Positions 22,510 through 36,771 of a stretch of DNA of 64,000 nucleotides are shown here, piece after piece. The stretch's first letter is position 1; every line of letters begins with the position of its first letter. Position numbers and translations under genes: made by a program. The notes beneath the pieces were generated by a model, which was not told the DNA's origin, ran no database searches, and worked only from the letters and a program-made list of their open reading frames with translations. This stretch comes from Diphasiastrum complanatum (lineage: Eukaryota > Streptophyta > Lycopodiopsida > Lycopodiales > Lycopodiaceae), in NCBI GenBank assembly GCA_029204225.1, contig CM055100.1, positions 48,469,252 to 48,533,251 of the forward strand. The letters run 5' to 3'.

Positions 22510-23491
22510 ATGTCATTGGCATCTCAAAGCAAGGGCAAAAGCAAGAGGAAGAGAGAATATGTTATAATTGAAACAAGATCAATAGCAAGAAGAAGAAAAA
22601 GACAAAAAAAGGAAAAAGAGCAACAAGAGCAACATCGACAAGCAAGGAAACATGGTATTTCTGACCATGTTCATTGCCATCAGTGTGGTGATTGTCACTA
22701 TGCTTAACAGTGTGGCAGTCGACATTGCTGTAGCCGCAAAGCTTTCAAGGATGACAATGATTGGGCCAAACCTAGCGTAGCCATTGAGCGAGAAAGAGAG
22801 ACGAGACGAAGAGAGAGAAACAGAGAAGCAGAGAGAACCAGGTCACACCGGCAGAGAACGTCACAGAGGGACAAGCTTTCGAAATTGAGAAAGAGAGAGA
22901 AATCACACGGAGACAAGCTCTCGAATGTGACAAAGCTATTCAGATCGAGAGAGAGATCACACGGAGACAATCTCTCGAAACTGAAGAAGCCATTGAGAAG
23001 GAGAGAGAGATCTCTTGGAGACAAGGTTTTGAATGTGAGAAAGCCATTGAGAACGAGAGAGAGAGATCACACGGAGACAAGCACTCCAATGCTACGAAGC
23101 CATTCAGAACCAGAGAGAAGTCACACAGAGACACCAGGAAATCATAGCAGGCGTTGTGCGAATTGGGACGATTATCGCAGGGGGGGTTATTCTAGGGGCC
23201 CTGGCTCCAGTGGTATCAGTTCCAGTTCTTCTCGCGACAGAGTTGACCTTCCCTATGTTTTATAAGGGTTTACACGCCATCGACCATGGACTCCGTGATT
23301 TCGAGAACACAGTGTACAACAACACTTTTGGGAGAGTTTTGCAAATCACAAACGAGAACACACTGTACAACAACACTTTGGGAAAAGTTTTGCAAATCCA
23401 AGCCATTATGCAAAGTCTAGCTTTGCTTTTTCTTGGTACTCCAAGACCTTCTCTTCTTCGACAAGAGAATCTACTAATCAGAAATCAATGA
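22510..23491 (+). CDS. unrecognised protein with coiled-coil repeats and hydrophobic tail
   Basis: The family is not recognised. An N-terminal basic segment (22510-22707) has a run RRRKRQKKEKEQQEQH and a small Cys/His cluster (HCHQCGDCH) before a stop. From about 22752, 22-residue repeats follow in another frame, with consensus near AIEKEREITRRQALECDK: a charged coiled coil encoded by a 66-bp period. A 2-bp AG expansion near 23060 shifts the frame, after which it continues to a hydrophobic segment (GTIIAGGVILGALAPVVSVP) and a 17-residue duplication (ENTVYNNTFGRVLQI / ENTLYNNTLGKVLQI), stopping at 23491. Because the repeat length is a multiple of three, other frames are open too. Continuity into the hydrophobic end favours this frame. 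It may be a decayed gene, or spliced. Confidence 0.45.
23302..23400 (+). repeat. 51-bp tandem duplication in coding frame
   Basis: GAGAACACAGTGTACAACAA and GAGAACACACTGTACAACAA each begin a near-identical block of about 50 bp, at 23302 and 23353. The unit is a multiple of three, so the reading frame is kept. Confidence 0.85.
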
Positions 23492-23756
23492 GAGCTGTCT
23501 CTGAAAGCGTTGATTTGAAGTAGGAGCAATTGTTGACGTGGTAAAATCCTTGAGTCCATAAAAGGCGAAGCAACCACTCTTATCGTTTCCATGCACTGGA
23601 AGGACCTTTTTGACCATTGCTTTCTTGCATAGCTACTTGGCCAAATACCCAGATGAAAGGGTACCGATTATTGCCCCAAGAGGAATGATGCTTTCTTGGG
23701 TGTATGAGTTCAGGAAATGGGCAGTGAAGCCAAATCCCAAACCCTAAAACCTAGTA
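23492..23756. other. short spacer, part may be intron of the hAT gene
   Basis: No frame of interest. On the minus strand it lies downstream of the splice-donor-like GTAAAT that ends the hAT exon, so it may be intron or flanking DNA. Confidence 0.35.
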
Positions 23757-25003
<1,247 letters not shown>

Positions 25004-25005
<2 letters not shown>

Positions 25006-28000
25006 ACGAATGGCTAATAACGTGTACGAAACATCTCTTCTAGTTTATAAACTTATCATTTATGTAATGGATTTTTTGGGGGGTTTAGCAACTATGGAAA
25101 TCATTTTCACCATTTCATTTCCAACCTCAATATCATTGCTTATGTTTATGCATCATTGGCTTTGCTTGCTAGCAGTTCTTGTCTCTATTACTTGGTTGCT
25201 CTCAGATTTATAAGATCATTAGCGTGTTTCTTGTTGCTTACACTTTTTCATCTCCTACATGTTGAATTGTTTGGTTTCTACGAACAATATCGTACTTGTG
25301 GCTACATGGCCGTATATTATTTACTTGAATACGTATTAGTACTTTGGTACTATCATGATACTGATTTTGCGTACCCAAGGTATTATGTTTGCACTTAAAA
25401 AGTCCTTGAAAATGGTTGTGCTGATTCTTGGTTGGTTGCTTTTGGCAATGCCATTAGCTCAACTTTTAGGTTCATAGCTGTTCTTTGAGCTAAGAAAGAA
25501 TTTTAATGTGGTAAAATGAAAGAGCATTAATGATTGGACCTTTATCGTATTATGTTACGTTTTTCGATTATTAATGCTGGTCTATCAAGTGGTTGCATTT
25601 GAATGTTTTTTGGTATTTTTCTATGACATGGACTAAGAGTAGATTTTGATACCTTTAATCTCCACATGAGATCCTTTGTTCTTAGTTAATTTCTTGTTGT
25701 GGTTGGGTGCATGTTAGCGTACTCCTTCAAAATTGTACATGCTCGGTTGAATGATATAGGCTACTATTGTACTAAGACATGCATGTAGTAATGACTTTTT
25801 CTTTTGTGATGACCAAACATATTACATAATAAAATTCTTATTTTACTTTTTTTTTTTTGTATTCATATGTATTGAGGTATGCAATACAACACGTGTGCAC
25901 ACACACAATTGTAGCTACTTCTCCTAGAGCTAGAACACACAATTGACATAGGTTTCAACTTCTCCCTACAGAAGTACATGTGCTATGCTCAAGTGAGTCA
26001 CATCCCTCGATTTCTCAACAATCAACCAACCTAAAGTATTTTGGTCAACATACTTTATTGTTGTCACAATATAGTCTATAGATGGAAAATGCTTGTTAGC
26101 ATTGGATGGCTTAGAACGAATGCATTGTGAATTGAAATTGTGCCAACGAAGCACAAGAATCAGCAGTAGCCCAAGGAGGTAAACTGACCATAAATTTTTT
26201 AAAGCAAAATCTATATAACAAAAGCATGAAAAAGTAGTATTGACTTAGCACTAGGCAGACAAGATATATAGAAGTAAAACCTTATAAACATTACAAAATA
26301 AGCAACTTATGTGAATATAAAGCAGCTTTTACTGATTATCCATCCACCAATTGTATAGTTGACAAGATCTTAAATGCCTTGAAATTTAACTTAGCCCTGA
26401 AGAAAGTTAAATTATTTGTCCAAGTGCTAGTTTTTATAGTTGCATCTTTTACAATTGGTAAATAGGCAACTAGGCATCCACATAAAACCAAGACCAATGC
26501 ACTCCAACTTCAAATTGATGCAAGGTAAAAACCTTATAAAGAGTAGAGGCCATATTACGTTAGCATCTAACATTTAGTGCCAATAGTGAAGAAAAGTAAA
26601 ACAAGAACATACCTCTTAACACATATAGAGTCAAATAAGCATATAAAACGTATACTAGAAGAAGTGCAAAACATCTAATAGAACAAGCAGATGCCACACC
26701 ACCAACCAATTGCAACACATCAGAAAACCAACAAAGACCTTGAAGCACATGAAAAAGAACAACAAACATACCTTGTCCTCCACCATGTTGAAAATCCGAA
26801 ATGAAAAAAGTAACAATAGCACCACGACATAGAAGCACAACGCAATAGGATAGAAGGGAATCTAGAGGGTGCACAATGAACGAATAGGGAGCAAAAAGTA
26901 AACAATGACTAAAATGGAGTACATCCACCCAATAACAAACATAAAATGCACAAAAAAAAAAGCTAAAAAAATAGGAACTAAGGCTAAGATGAACCAACTT
27001 GGAGTAGCCATGCAAAGATAAGCCATAATAGTAGGTTTTGCGATGCAAAAAGAAGTGATGGCTTGCACTATGCGTAACGCAACCGTCAATTTGTGCCACA
27101 CTTGTTGTAGCCATAAACGTAAGCAACTTTCAATAAGATTGCGGCAGAAAGTAAATGTATCAGTTGTTTCAAGTAGCCAGAGAGCAACATCCTTAGTAAC
27201 AAAATTTCTATTGATCCATCAAATCTACACCCAAAGCTACATTGTTTTAAGTCAACATTCACAATCAACAACATCCAACCACTAAAAGACCAAACATAGG
27301 AAAACGTGACCTTGAAGGTACACCAATTCTTTTTGCCTACTATGTAAGGGTCTGATTTTTTTCATGGCCATTAGATAGAAACAAATAGAAAAAGATCCCC
27401 ACAAAATTGATTACAACAAGAAGTTGGTCCAAAAATACATGGCAAGTATCGAACATTATCTCATAGTCCAACCTAAGCATTATTCCATATGGTGAAGCAG
27501 TTCAACTTTTTAGGCATTTTCTTTTTCTCCATGATTTGCTATAGACATCCAACAAGCAATGAATGAGATTTTAGAGGAACCAAAACAATATTTCAAATTA
27601 AGGCAATGTGTGTGTGCGTGTGTGTGTGCGTGTGCGCGCGCGTGTTTACCAATGCAACACAAAGAATAAAAAAATGCATAACAAGTTTAGACAAATAAAT
27701 TCAAGCAACAATGTCTGTCATAGCAATGTCTTGAAGATACATCGACTTAATATCATAGTAGCTCTTCACGATGTATGGAAGAATGTTGAGGGGAGTGGGC
27801 TAACCTGCACCCATCTACAACAACAAAATAAGTCAAAACAAAGGTTCTCGTGTGGGAATTACAGGTATCATTACCTACTCACATTTGTTATCCATTTCAC
27901 AACAATCTACCATGAATAGCAAAGGATGATCACAATACTATTGTACGGTTGTAAAACATAGTCACCATATAATTTTTCATCATTGCAAGACACAACAAAC

Positions 28001-28633
28001 AATCTACCACTAGTAATACTGAAGCAATAACATGACAAGTAGAGCAACATTACTGTTTTAACCTATTGTTCATGTTAAACCATAAACAAGCCCCACAGTA
28101 ATTAATCAAATTTCATGCATTGTTTGTTTGCCAGTCAAAGGACAATGAACAAGGCAAGGACAGAAAAATGTAAAATATTGAGACCATATGGCCAAATGAT
28201 TTATCAATTAGTAAAAAGTAGCACTCATAGCCAAATAACTCTTATAGAAAAGCATAGTATCAATAACAACAATAAAAGGGTATGGAACTACTCCCCTACC
28301 CAATCTTCACACAATCTCATGGCTTAAAAAATTAGCACACCATCTGACTTAGATTCTACAAGCCGCCACAAAACAGTTATATAGAACCAACATCATTCCC
28401 AAATGAAATACATCCAAAATCATGCGAATATGGCCCAAGAGTTGAAAAAAGAACAATGTTTTATAGCACTTGCAAATGTCGTGGACCGTTTTGGATGCAA
28501 GGTATATCTTAATTCAAATGCATGAGATCTATTTTAGCACTCTTTTGCCTAGCATCTAATATTTTACAGTGGAAATTTCTATTATTGGCATAAGATCATC
28601 AACACAATGACTAAGTTTAGGTCTAGTAATAGG
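25004..28633. other. no gene recognised
   Basis: AT-rich DNA with short frames only. A (TG)n/GCGTGTG tract lies at 27608-27646. The longest frame (minus, 26560-27126, 188 residues) is Phe/Cys/Leu-rich without any recognised motif. No LTR ends or RNA genes were seen. Confidence 0.4.
27608..27646. repeat. (TG)n-type microsatellite
   Basis: Interrupted TGTGTGCG repeats. Confidence 0.9.
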
Positions 28634-28642
28634 TGACCAAAT

Positions 28643-29662
28643 GGGCCTTGGCATTTTGCAAGTAAACTTTTTGCGAGTTTTGCGAGTTTCTTTCTTGCCA
28701 TGACTCAACAAAAAGATAGCACATGGTGTGCTACTTTTTTCATGCTATTAATTTAATGTTTATTATTAAGAATGTGGTTTGGTACATAGTTAAAATCCAA
28801 CAAAGTAAAAAAAATTCAAATTTAAATTTTTGTTTGTAACCTCCAATAATAGCACGCCGCGTGCTAGGTGAGAGTTGATCGGAATTCTTTTTTTTTTTTT
28901 TGGCGGCGGAATCAAATAGCAACCAGCGTGCTATTTGATTCCGCCGCAAAAAAAAAAAAAAAAAACACCTTGTTTCATTTAGCACCCCCACGTGCTATCT
29001 TTGAAGGTTGCCGAAAAAAAAAAAATCTAACCGAAATAATGTTTGGAAGTTGAAAAAAATATTCTGAAATAATGTTTTTACTCAAAATTTGGTTCTCAGA
29101 TGTGTCAAAATACCATTTTTATTTTATAAAACCTATAATGTATCCACAAAAATACGATGGAATACTTTAAAAGTAGATGACAATGATGGTTTGATATATG
29201 AATTGTCACATAGAGCACAGTTTGATACTGCCATTATCAGATAGAATATATAATCTATTTTACATGAGAAAGTTGAATGATTCACATGATACAGTGGCTC
29301 AAGCTATGGTGTCCAAGCCTTTTGTGGTATTGGAAAATGAAAAGCTAATTTTAATACATAGCAAAAAAGTAAAAAAAGAAAAGTGAACACAATACCATAG
29401 AATAAAGTCGTGCTAGAGATTGTCATGACACATATCAAGAGACATTGAGAGAATTACCAGTAGTAAAGAGTGGAGACAAACAATGTCACTTTCAATGTTG
29501 TCTCACATTGAAATACATTGAAATTTTTGCATCTAGTTAGCATCTTCTTGTGGTTACAGATAAAATAAAGTTAATATTACATGGCATGCCATTGCTACAT
29601 AATCGATGAACCATGGGTAGAATGAAACTCGCAAATAATTTACTCGCAGATTGTCAAAACCT
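28643..29662. mobile_element. inverted-repeat element (MITE-like), copy 1
   Basis: The left end GGGCCTTGGCATTTTGCAAG is inverted relative to the right end (reverse complement AGGTTTTGACAATCTGCGAG). A 9-bp direct repeat TGACCAAAT flanks it (28634-28642 and 29663-29671). A tandem paralogue of the flank near 30030-30060 reads through the same point without the element, giving an empty site. A related copy is at 53083-53857. The interior has several AGCAC..GTGCT palindromes and a large hairpin near 28896-28950, but no transposase. The 9-bp duplication points to the Mutator superfamily; other superfamilies are not excluded. Confidence 0.8.
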
Positions 29663-30345
29663 TGACCAAATGAGACTATCAATTTGTTTCGTATGAAGAG
29701 CAATGTCCCTAGTTAAACACTTTTGGCTATTTTAAAAAGCCAATTTTCCATAAGCTATGTACTAAAAAATATCAATTTGTGCATATAGTGTCTATAGTTT
29801 CTATGCATAAACAATGTTTGAAAAATTATTGCGTTTGTCTACAATTATCATATCCTTAAAATCAGGTATGTACCAAATATAGATGTTGCATTTTTTGTTG
29901 TGTTAGACTCATTATATAAAAAAGAATTTGATATATTGGACGCCAATCTCATGTGCTTAGATGCCGTTACTGACGGTATGATATGATGATGTACAAATAA
30001 TATGGTCTCAATGTCTAAAACTAGGTCTTGTAATAGGTAACCAAATGAGACTATCAATATGCTCTATATGAAGAGCAACGTCTTAGCTACACAATTCTAG
30101 AAATTAAAATAAAAAAACAACATTCCATAAACTATGTAGTGAAAAATATCAAATTATGCATACGTAAATGTGTATAGCTCCTTAAAATTCGGTGTGTACC
30201 AAATACAGATGTTGCATTTTTTGCTATGTAGATGGACTCGATACAAAAAATAGAATTTGATATATTGGACGCTAATCTCATGTCCTTAGATGACGTTACT
30301 GACGGTAAGCAAGATATTACATACAAATAATATGGTCTACATTCA
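29663..30345. repeat. tandem duplication of about 370 bp
   Basis: Two diverged copies (about 29663-30020 and 30036-30345) share ACCAAATGAGACTATCAAT, CAAATA.AGATGTTGCATTTT, TTTGATATATTGGACGC, AATCTCATGT, GTTACTGACGGTA and AATAATATGGTCT. They contain no recognised gene. The minus-strand frames in them are similar to each other only because of the duplication. Confidence 0.8.
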
Positions 30346-30499
30346 TGAGTGGCAGGTATCAGCTGGACGTCTTGAAAGTGGTTATGCTTTATGGTGCTTT
30401 CTAGTACTGTACTTGACTTTCAGCTGTATTTTACCTTGTTGGATTATGTATAAAGGCTTCAAAGAGCTTCAGTCTTGTTTTGTCAAGAGAAACTAAGTG

Positions 30500-31589
<1,090 letters not shown>

Positions 31590-32650
31590 TCCATAGGTGA
31601 GTCTATGGCTATCTAGTCTTCCATGCCATACCTCTGAAGTACATTGACTAGATATATTTGTTGGCTTATCGCGATTCTTCTACTTGTTCTATCTTTTGTG
31701 ATCTCAATGCCAAAATGATTAGTGAATCATCGACATAAAGTGCTATTATGGCATAGCTTGAGCTCTATACTATAGATACACATTCAAATCTGAAGAATTG
31801 GAAGTGAATTGATGCAGCAACAAGAATTAATTTATTCTTTCAAACTAGGCCCTTGAAGCTTAGTTTGACCCATAGAGGGCCTTCTGCAATTGCAGACTTT
31901 GTGCTCTCAACCTTGAAAGACGTAACCTTCTGGTTGATAGATATAAATATCTTCTTGGATATATCCACTAAGGAATGTTGTTTGAACATCCATTCGCTGA
32001 ATGTCTAGATCTTTTACAGTTGTAGTATCCAACAACGTTTGAATAAATTGATGTTTTACTACTGGACTAAATGTCACTGTATAATCTATTCCATATATCT
32101 ATTTGTATCCTTTCATCACTAGTCAAGCTTTCCATTTGGTATAAATCCATATGGGTTAAGCTTCAGCTTAAAGATCCACTTAGTGTCGATTATTTTCGTA
32201 GTTCGATAAGGCTTTTACAATTGTGGCAGGTTCATCCCGAATCATGAATGCTTGAGGGATGTATCAATCAGGTTTGTCTGATTCAAACAAATCTTTGAAC
32301 TATCGAAGGTTTGTGGGTAGGTAGCTCTCCTTGTTGCATGACTGAGATATATTCAATAGGTGTAGTAACATTCGTAGGTCGAGGCCTGTTGATGGTAAAT
32401 GGAGTTGTTGGAACAAACTGCTGCATTGGTTGCTTTTGCTTAAAGTCATAGAATTTGTCTTGTAAGAAGACTACATCTCGGCTAACTGAGATTTTTTCTA
32501 ATTCTATGTCGTAAATTATGTAAGCTTTGTAATGAGTTGAATATCTAACAAATATATTCTTGTAGTTGACAAGATCGAGCTTTTTTCTCAGGTCAGAAGG
32601 AATTTGCACATAGCCTAGAACACTCGAAAGTGCTTTAGGCTTGGGTCGTA
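31590..32650 (-). pseudogene. decayed copia integrase end and reverse transcriptase
   Basis: From right to left on the minus strand: the integrase C-terminal block KKLDLVNYKNIFVRY, KAYIIYDIELEKISVSRDVV, then RT pieces TKWIFKLKLNPYG, TFSPVVKHQFIQTLL, MDVQTTFLSGYIQEDIYIY, and the catalytic YVDDSLI. Stops and frameshifts are frequent, so this is old. It is cut at 32652 by the LTR that starts at 32653. Confidence 0.75.
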
Positions 32651-32652
32651 AC

Positions 32653-33256
32653 TGTTGGAATTCGATGCTCAGCCTCAAATCCATTCAATAATGAGCATCC
32701 TGAAAAACCAGAACAAAGGGCTCAAATTTTTGTTCAAAAGATCGAAAAATTCAAGATCGAAGTTTTCAGAATTTTTCGATACTAGATCGACTCAAAAAAT
32801 TCTATATTTTTTGAGTCAGTGTATATTTTTCGATACTTGTAAATTTCGATACTGTTGGTCAAAATCCAGAACGACTTCACATTGACAGTCCGCCCACTTT
32901 GTACATGCATTAACTGTAATGAGGCGGTTGTAATAACTGCAACAGAAGGCAGTTGTAGATATTTTGTAAGATATTATCCTAGAATCTTCATCGAAAAACT
33001 TCTTCTGATTTTGAGATTATTCCTCAATAGCCAGCTTTATCACGCAAAACAACTGTAAGCTGAATTTATCACTTCAAGCAATTGCACTTACTGTTTTGAT
33101 ATTAATCAGAGTGCAATTCTTCAATCCTACTACTACACCGTTCTTTGTGCATCTGTGAATCTTTCAATTTGAACGTACTATTGTTAATTGTGGTGTTTTT
33201 GATCCGCGCACCAAGCTCGCTCCCAGCTTTCGCTCATTTCTCATTGATTTCTGACA
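32653..33256 (+). mobile_element. 5' LTR of copia element A
   Basis: A 604-bp segment with ends TGTTGGAATTC and TTTCTGACA, followed at once by a near-perfect primer-binding site. The start shares a long match with the LTR at 17741 (CTCAGCCTCAAATCCATTC). It interrupts an older minus-strand copia. The right-hand LTR of this element was not found. Confidence 0.85.
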
Positions 33257-33268
33257 TGGTATCAGAGT
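33257..33268 (+). other. primer-binding site of copia A
   Basis: TGGTATCAGAGT, complementary to the 3' end of initiator-methionine tRNA with one change, directly after the LTR. Confidence 0.85.
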
Positions 33269-33396
33269 GGGCATTCCACTAATCAGCTTCCATTGCGGAT
33301 TATTAGTCTAGTTTCTATCAAGATGTTGTACTAGCAAGCACACATCCAATAGTCTTTCGAAATCGTTGCTTCTACCAACGATCTCGCTCAACTAGA

Positions 33397-34400
33397 ATGG
33401 ATCAATCTTTTCTAATAGAGAGACTCGATGGAGGGAACTATCATCTCTGGAAGTTCAAAATGAAGGTCATGCTATTAGCCAAAGAAATATGGGACGTTGT
33501 TGACGGCACATAAGTCAAGCCAGAAGGTGATGCAGCCATCCATTATCACCAAATGGAGACTAAGAGATGGCAAGACATTTGCCATGATTACTCTCAACAT
33601 CAAGAATACACAGATAATACACATACGAAATGCTCAAACAACCAATGATGCATGGAACAACCTAGCAACCCTGCATGACATCAAGGATGCTACTTCCAAG
33701 TTACACTTGAGGAAGAAATTCTTCAACTTAAAGATGTCTGAAACAGAAAGTGTTACAAGTCATATCAACACTTTCAAAAATCTTCTAGAGCAAATGGCTG
33801 CAATTGGCTCATTCATTGAAGATTTCGATGCTGTTATGGCTCTATTGCCGAGTCTCCCTGAAGCCTGTGAAAATTGGGTCATGATAATTTTGACCCATGA
33901 GCAAATTACTCTATCAAGAGCAATTTCTATGCTTCTACAAGAGGAAATTAGAAAATCTGCATCCTCCTCAGGCTCAGGGATGGATCCTCGTGCTCTATAT
34001 TCCAGAAATTAGAAGCTCAAATCCAAAAGGAAGAGCAACATGCAGTCATGATCGAATTTTGGCTTTGGGTCGAATTTTGGCTCAGGGTTGAATTCGAACA
34101 CTTAATCTTACCAACCAAAGCAAAAAATTATTTTGTAGATACTGCAAGAGAATCGGACACGAGATCACGGACTGCAGAACTTTGAAATTCAACAATGAAA
34201 AGAAGAAACAGTCCCAACAACAAGCAAATTCAGCCTCAACCAGTTTTTTGATGTAGTAGCAAGTGGAAGATGAGGCGGCCTTCATGACCAAGGACGAAGA
34301 ACAACAGGATATTGATTTCTGGTATCTCGATTCTAGAGCAACTCAACACATGACTCACCATCAAGACTGGTTCAAAGATTAAATCTTTCACTCACTCTCG
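33397..34400 (+). pseudogene. copia gag and protease (element A)
   Basis: ATG at 33397 begins MDQSFLIERLDGGNYHLWKF, the usual copia gag start about 130 bases after the primer site. A stop (VDGT*) and a frameshift near 33540 interrupt it. It goes on with WRLRDGKTFAMITLNIKNTQ, TSKLHLRKKFFNLKM, INTFKNLLEQMAAIGSFIED and ALLPSLPEACENWVMII. A perfect zinc knuckle CRYCKRIGHEITDC follows in another frame. The protease site reads LDSRATQHMT: the catalytic DSG has become DSR, so the enzyme is dead even without the stops. Confidence 0.85.
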
Positions 34401-34404
34401 AGTT

Positions 34405-35436
34405 GTGCAACTCGGAGACAACTCATCACATTCGATTCAAGGTGAAGGAACAATTAGAATCGAATTTCAAAAGGTTAAAATGAAGTTGTTTTCCAACGTC
34501 CTCCATGTCCCAAATCTGACCAAGAATCTGTTCTTAGTTAGCAAAATCACTAATTCAGGTTGGAGGGTCAAATTTGATGCCAATAACTGCACCATCCTTA
34601 ACAAAACTCAAAATGTTCTAGCTTTCGGGAGAAGAAGTGGCAACCTCTACAAACTCAACCACTATTATTCTTCCAACAGTCAAGCTCTTCACACTTCTAC
34701 TTCTAATCATCTGATGTGCTTTGGCATTTCAGATTAGGCCATTTGAATTTCAACAGTATTCAACAAATGTCAACTCAGAAACTAGTACAAGATCTGCTTT
34801 CTATTAGCAAGCCAACTTCTCCATGTGAAAGCTGTATAATCAGCAAGCATGCGAGAAGTCCATTCTTTTCAGACTCAGTTCATACTTCCAAGGGCCTGCT
34901 CAATCTTATACATAACGATCTCTGTGGCCCGATGCGGACTACTTTTAAGAATCAGACACTTATCGAAAGTGCCAAGAGCATGCTGGCTCATGCCTCTCTT
35001 TTGAAGAAATTTTGGATAGAAGCTGTTACTACAGCTGCCTACCTACAAAATTGATCCATCACCAAAGCCTTGAATGGCAAGACACCTTATGAGGTGTGGA
35101 CAGGATCGAAACCATCACTCAAGAACATTAGAGTGTTTGGTTGCATTGCTTATGCTCAGAAACCCTGAAGATATCAAGAAGAAGCTGGATGACAAAAGCA
35201 TAAAATCGATTTTTGTTGGCTACACCCCAGATCACAAGACATACAACCTCTACAATCTGGAAACTGAAAAATCATTCACGAGCAGAGATGTCATCTTTGT
35301 GAAAAATCGATTTATCAACCACAAGGAAAAAGCTCAAGAGATTTTCGATCCAGGTATCGAAAAATGTTCTGATACAGGTGTCAAAAAAGACAACATGATC
35401 AAAAATTCAAAAAATCGATACAAACTTAGAAAATGA
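34405..35436 (+). pseudogene. copia pre-integrase and integrase (element A), core deleted
   Basis: HSIQGEGTIRIEF and LHVPNLTKNLFLVSKITNSG lead to LWHFRLGHLNFNSIQQMSTQ, CESCIISKHARSPF (zinc Cys pair) and LIHNDLCGPMRTTFK. The sequence then jumps directly to ESAKSMLAHASLLKKFWIEA, which normally lies about 100 residues further on, so most of the catalytic core is deleted. The C-terminal block is present (FVGYTPDHKTYNLYNLE, FTSRDVIFVKNRF). The element stops at about 35436, where minus-strand copia sequence begins; RT and RNase H are missing. Confidence 0.85.
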
Positions 35437-36758
35437 GATGATGAACATTGTTCTGGTAAATCTGGAATTGCTCGTTGCTCAAGATATACAAGTTCTCTTC
35501 TCTATTTGTAGAAAGTTTTTCATTAGAATCTTTGTCTAAAATAACATTGTTTAGCATCAAATAAGACTCCATAACCTTAATCTATAAGCTTGCTAATAGA
35601 TAGTATATTTTTTGTTAACTTGGGTACATAAAGTACACCAAAGGTTAATCTTGAAATGCCATCTAGGAACTAAAGTTGAATAGACTCTTGGACTTCTATC
35701 TTGTGTGCACTTGAATCTCCGAAGAAAATGTACTTCAAATCAACAACAATGAGGTCTTCAAGTAGGTTTTGCATGGTGTCATGTGTTGAGAAGCTCTTGA
35801 ATCAAGATACCATTGCTAGGGATCTTTACTTTGCAAGTCTTGGGACATCAGCAGTGTCGAGTCTTTATGGGAGTTTCAGACATAATCTGAACTTTATCAT
35901 GCTGCTGCATTTTTTTCTTAACTTCGTTATGCATGAGAAGTCGACAATCTTTTATGTCATAATTGGTTCTCTTGCAATATTTGCAGAGTTGTTTGGTCTT
36001 GAATTTTTGTTGTTGTTGATGCTGGTTCAAATCATGTTGCTTAGTGTTTGTCTTCTTGTCCTTCAAATTTTTCTTTTTCTTGGACTATTGCGTATTCAAA
36101 TACAAGGTGACTGTCTTGTTATTCGAAGATGATAAACTTTTCCTTCTTACTTCTTCATACAATTGTTGTCAGCTTCTAAAGTGACAGCTCGAGTATTTCT
36201 CAAAGGCAATACTAAATTGTCGTAAGAGAGAGGAAGACTAGATAGAAGTGACATGCATTTTCATTCGATATTGGAGACGCTATTGCATGTAGCTGCTTAA
36301 GCAACTATTTGAAATCATTAAGATGATCACTCATTGAAGTTTTTTCACTCATCTTAAGGGGTATGATTTCTTTCTCATAAAGAGACGAGTGGTAACATTT
36401 ATAGTTTCATACAAACTAGTCAGAACGTCCCATGCTTCCTTGGTAGTGGAGCAGTTAGCTACATGAGCTATTTGCAAATCTTTTAGATTCAGAGATATGA
36501 TGGCTAGGACTTTTCCATCCTTTGCTTCCCAAGAGATCAACAATTCTGGTTTGGCCGGTTTAGCCGTCGAACCATTAACTATCCCCATGATTTCTTTTTG
36601 ATTAGAATCATCCTCATTTTGAAATTCCACGTAGAAATCATCATTGTTGAACTTATTGATCAATTGGATCTCAGAGGTTGAACCTTCCATGATCAAAGAA
36701 TAATATTAAGAATATAATTTAGTAATAGCCATGAATTTGATAGACAACTCGAACGTAA
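35437..36758 (-). pseudogene. copia gag and protease fragment, reversed (element F)
   Basis: On the minus strand a gag begins near 36690 (MEGSTSEIQLINKFNNDDFY). WEAKDGKVLAIISLNLKDLQ, TTKEAWDVLTSLYE and a zinc knuckle CKYCKRTNYDIKDC (35960s) follow. After frame changes come a protease-like block and LYVPKLTKNILSIS near 35600. It is broken by many stops. A primer-binding site lies upstream at 36759-36771, so the left part of an element is preserved in inverted orientation to element A. Confidence 0.75.
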
Positions 36759-36771
36759 GGCTTTGATACCA
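36759..36771 (-). other. primer-binding site (element F)
   Basis: The minus strand reads TGGTATCAAAGCC, preceded by an LTR-like end CCAACA two bases upstream. Only a short stretch (to about 36830) of that LTR seems to remain. Confidence 0.65.

Noticed and set aside
22704-23134. Minus-strand frames of Ser/Leu/Cys repeats opposite the coiled-coil gene
   Set aside because: They mirror the 66-bp plus-strand repeat. Continuity into the hydrophobic segment exists only on the plus strand.
26560-27126. 188-residue minus-strand frame rich in Phe, Cys and Leu
   Set aside because: No recognised motif. Composition is what translated AT-rich DNA gives, and neighbouring frames are equally open. Not called as a gene.
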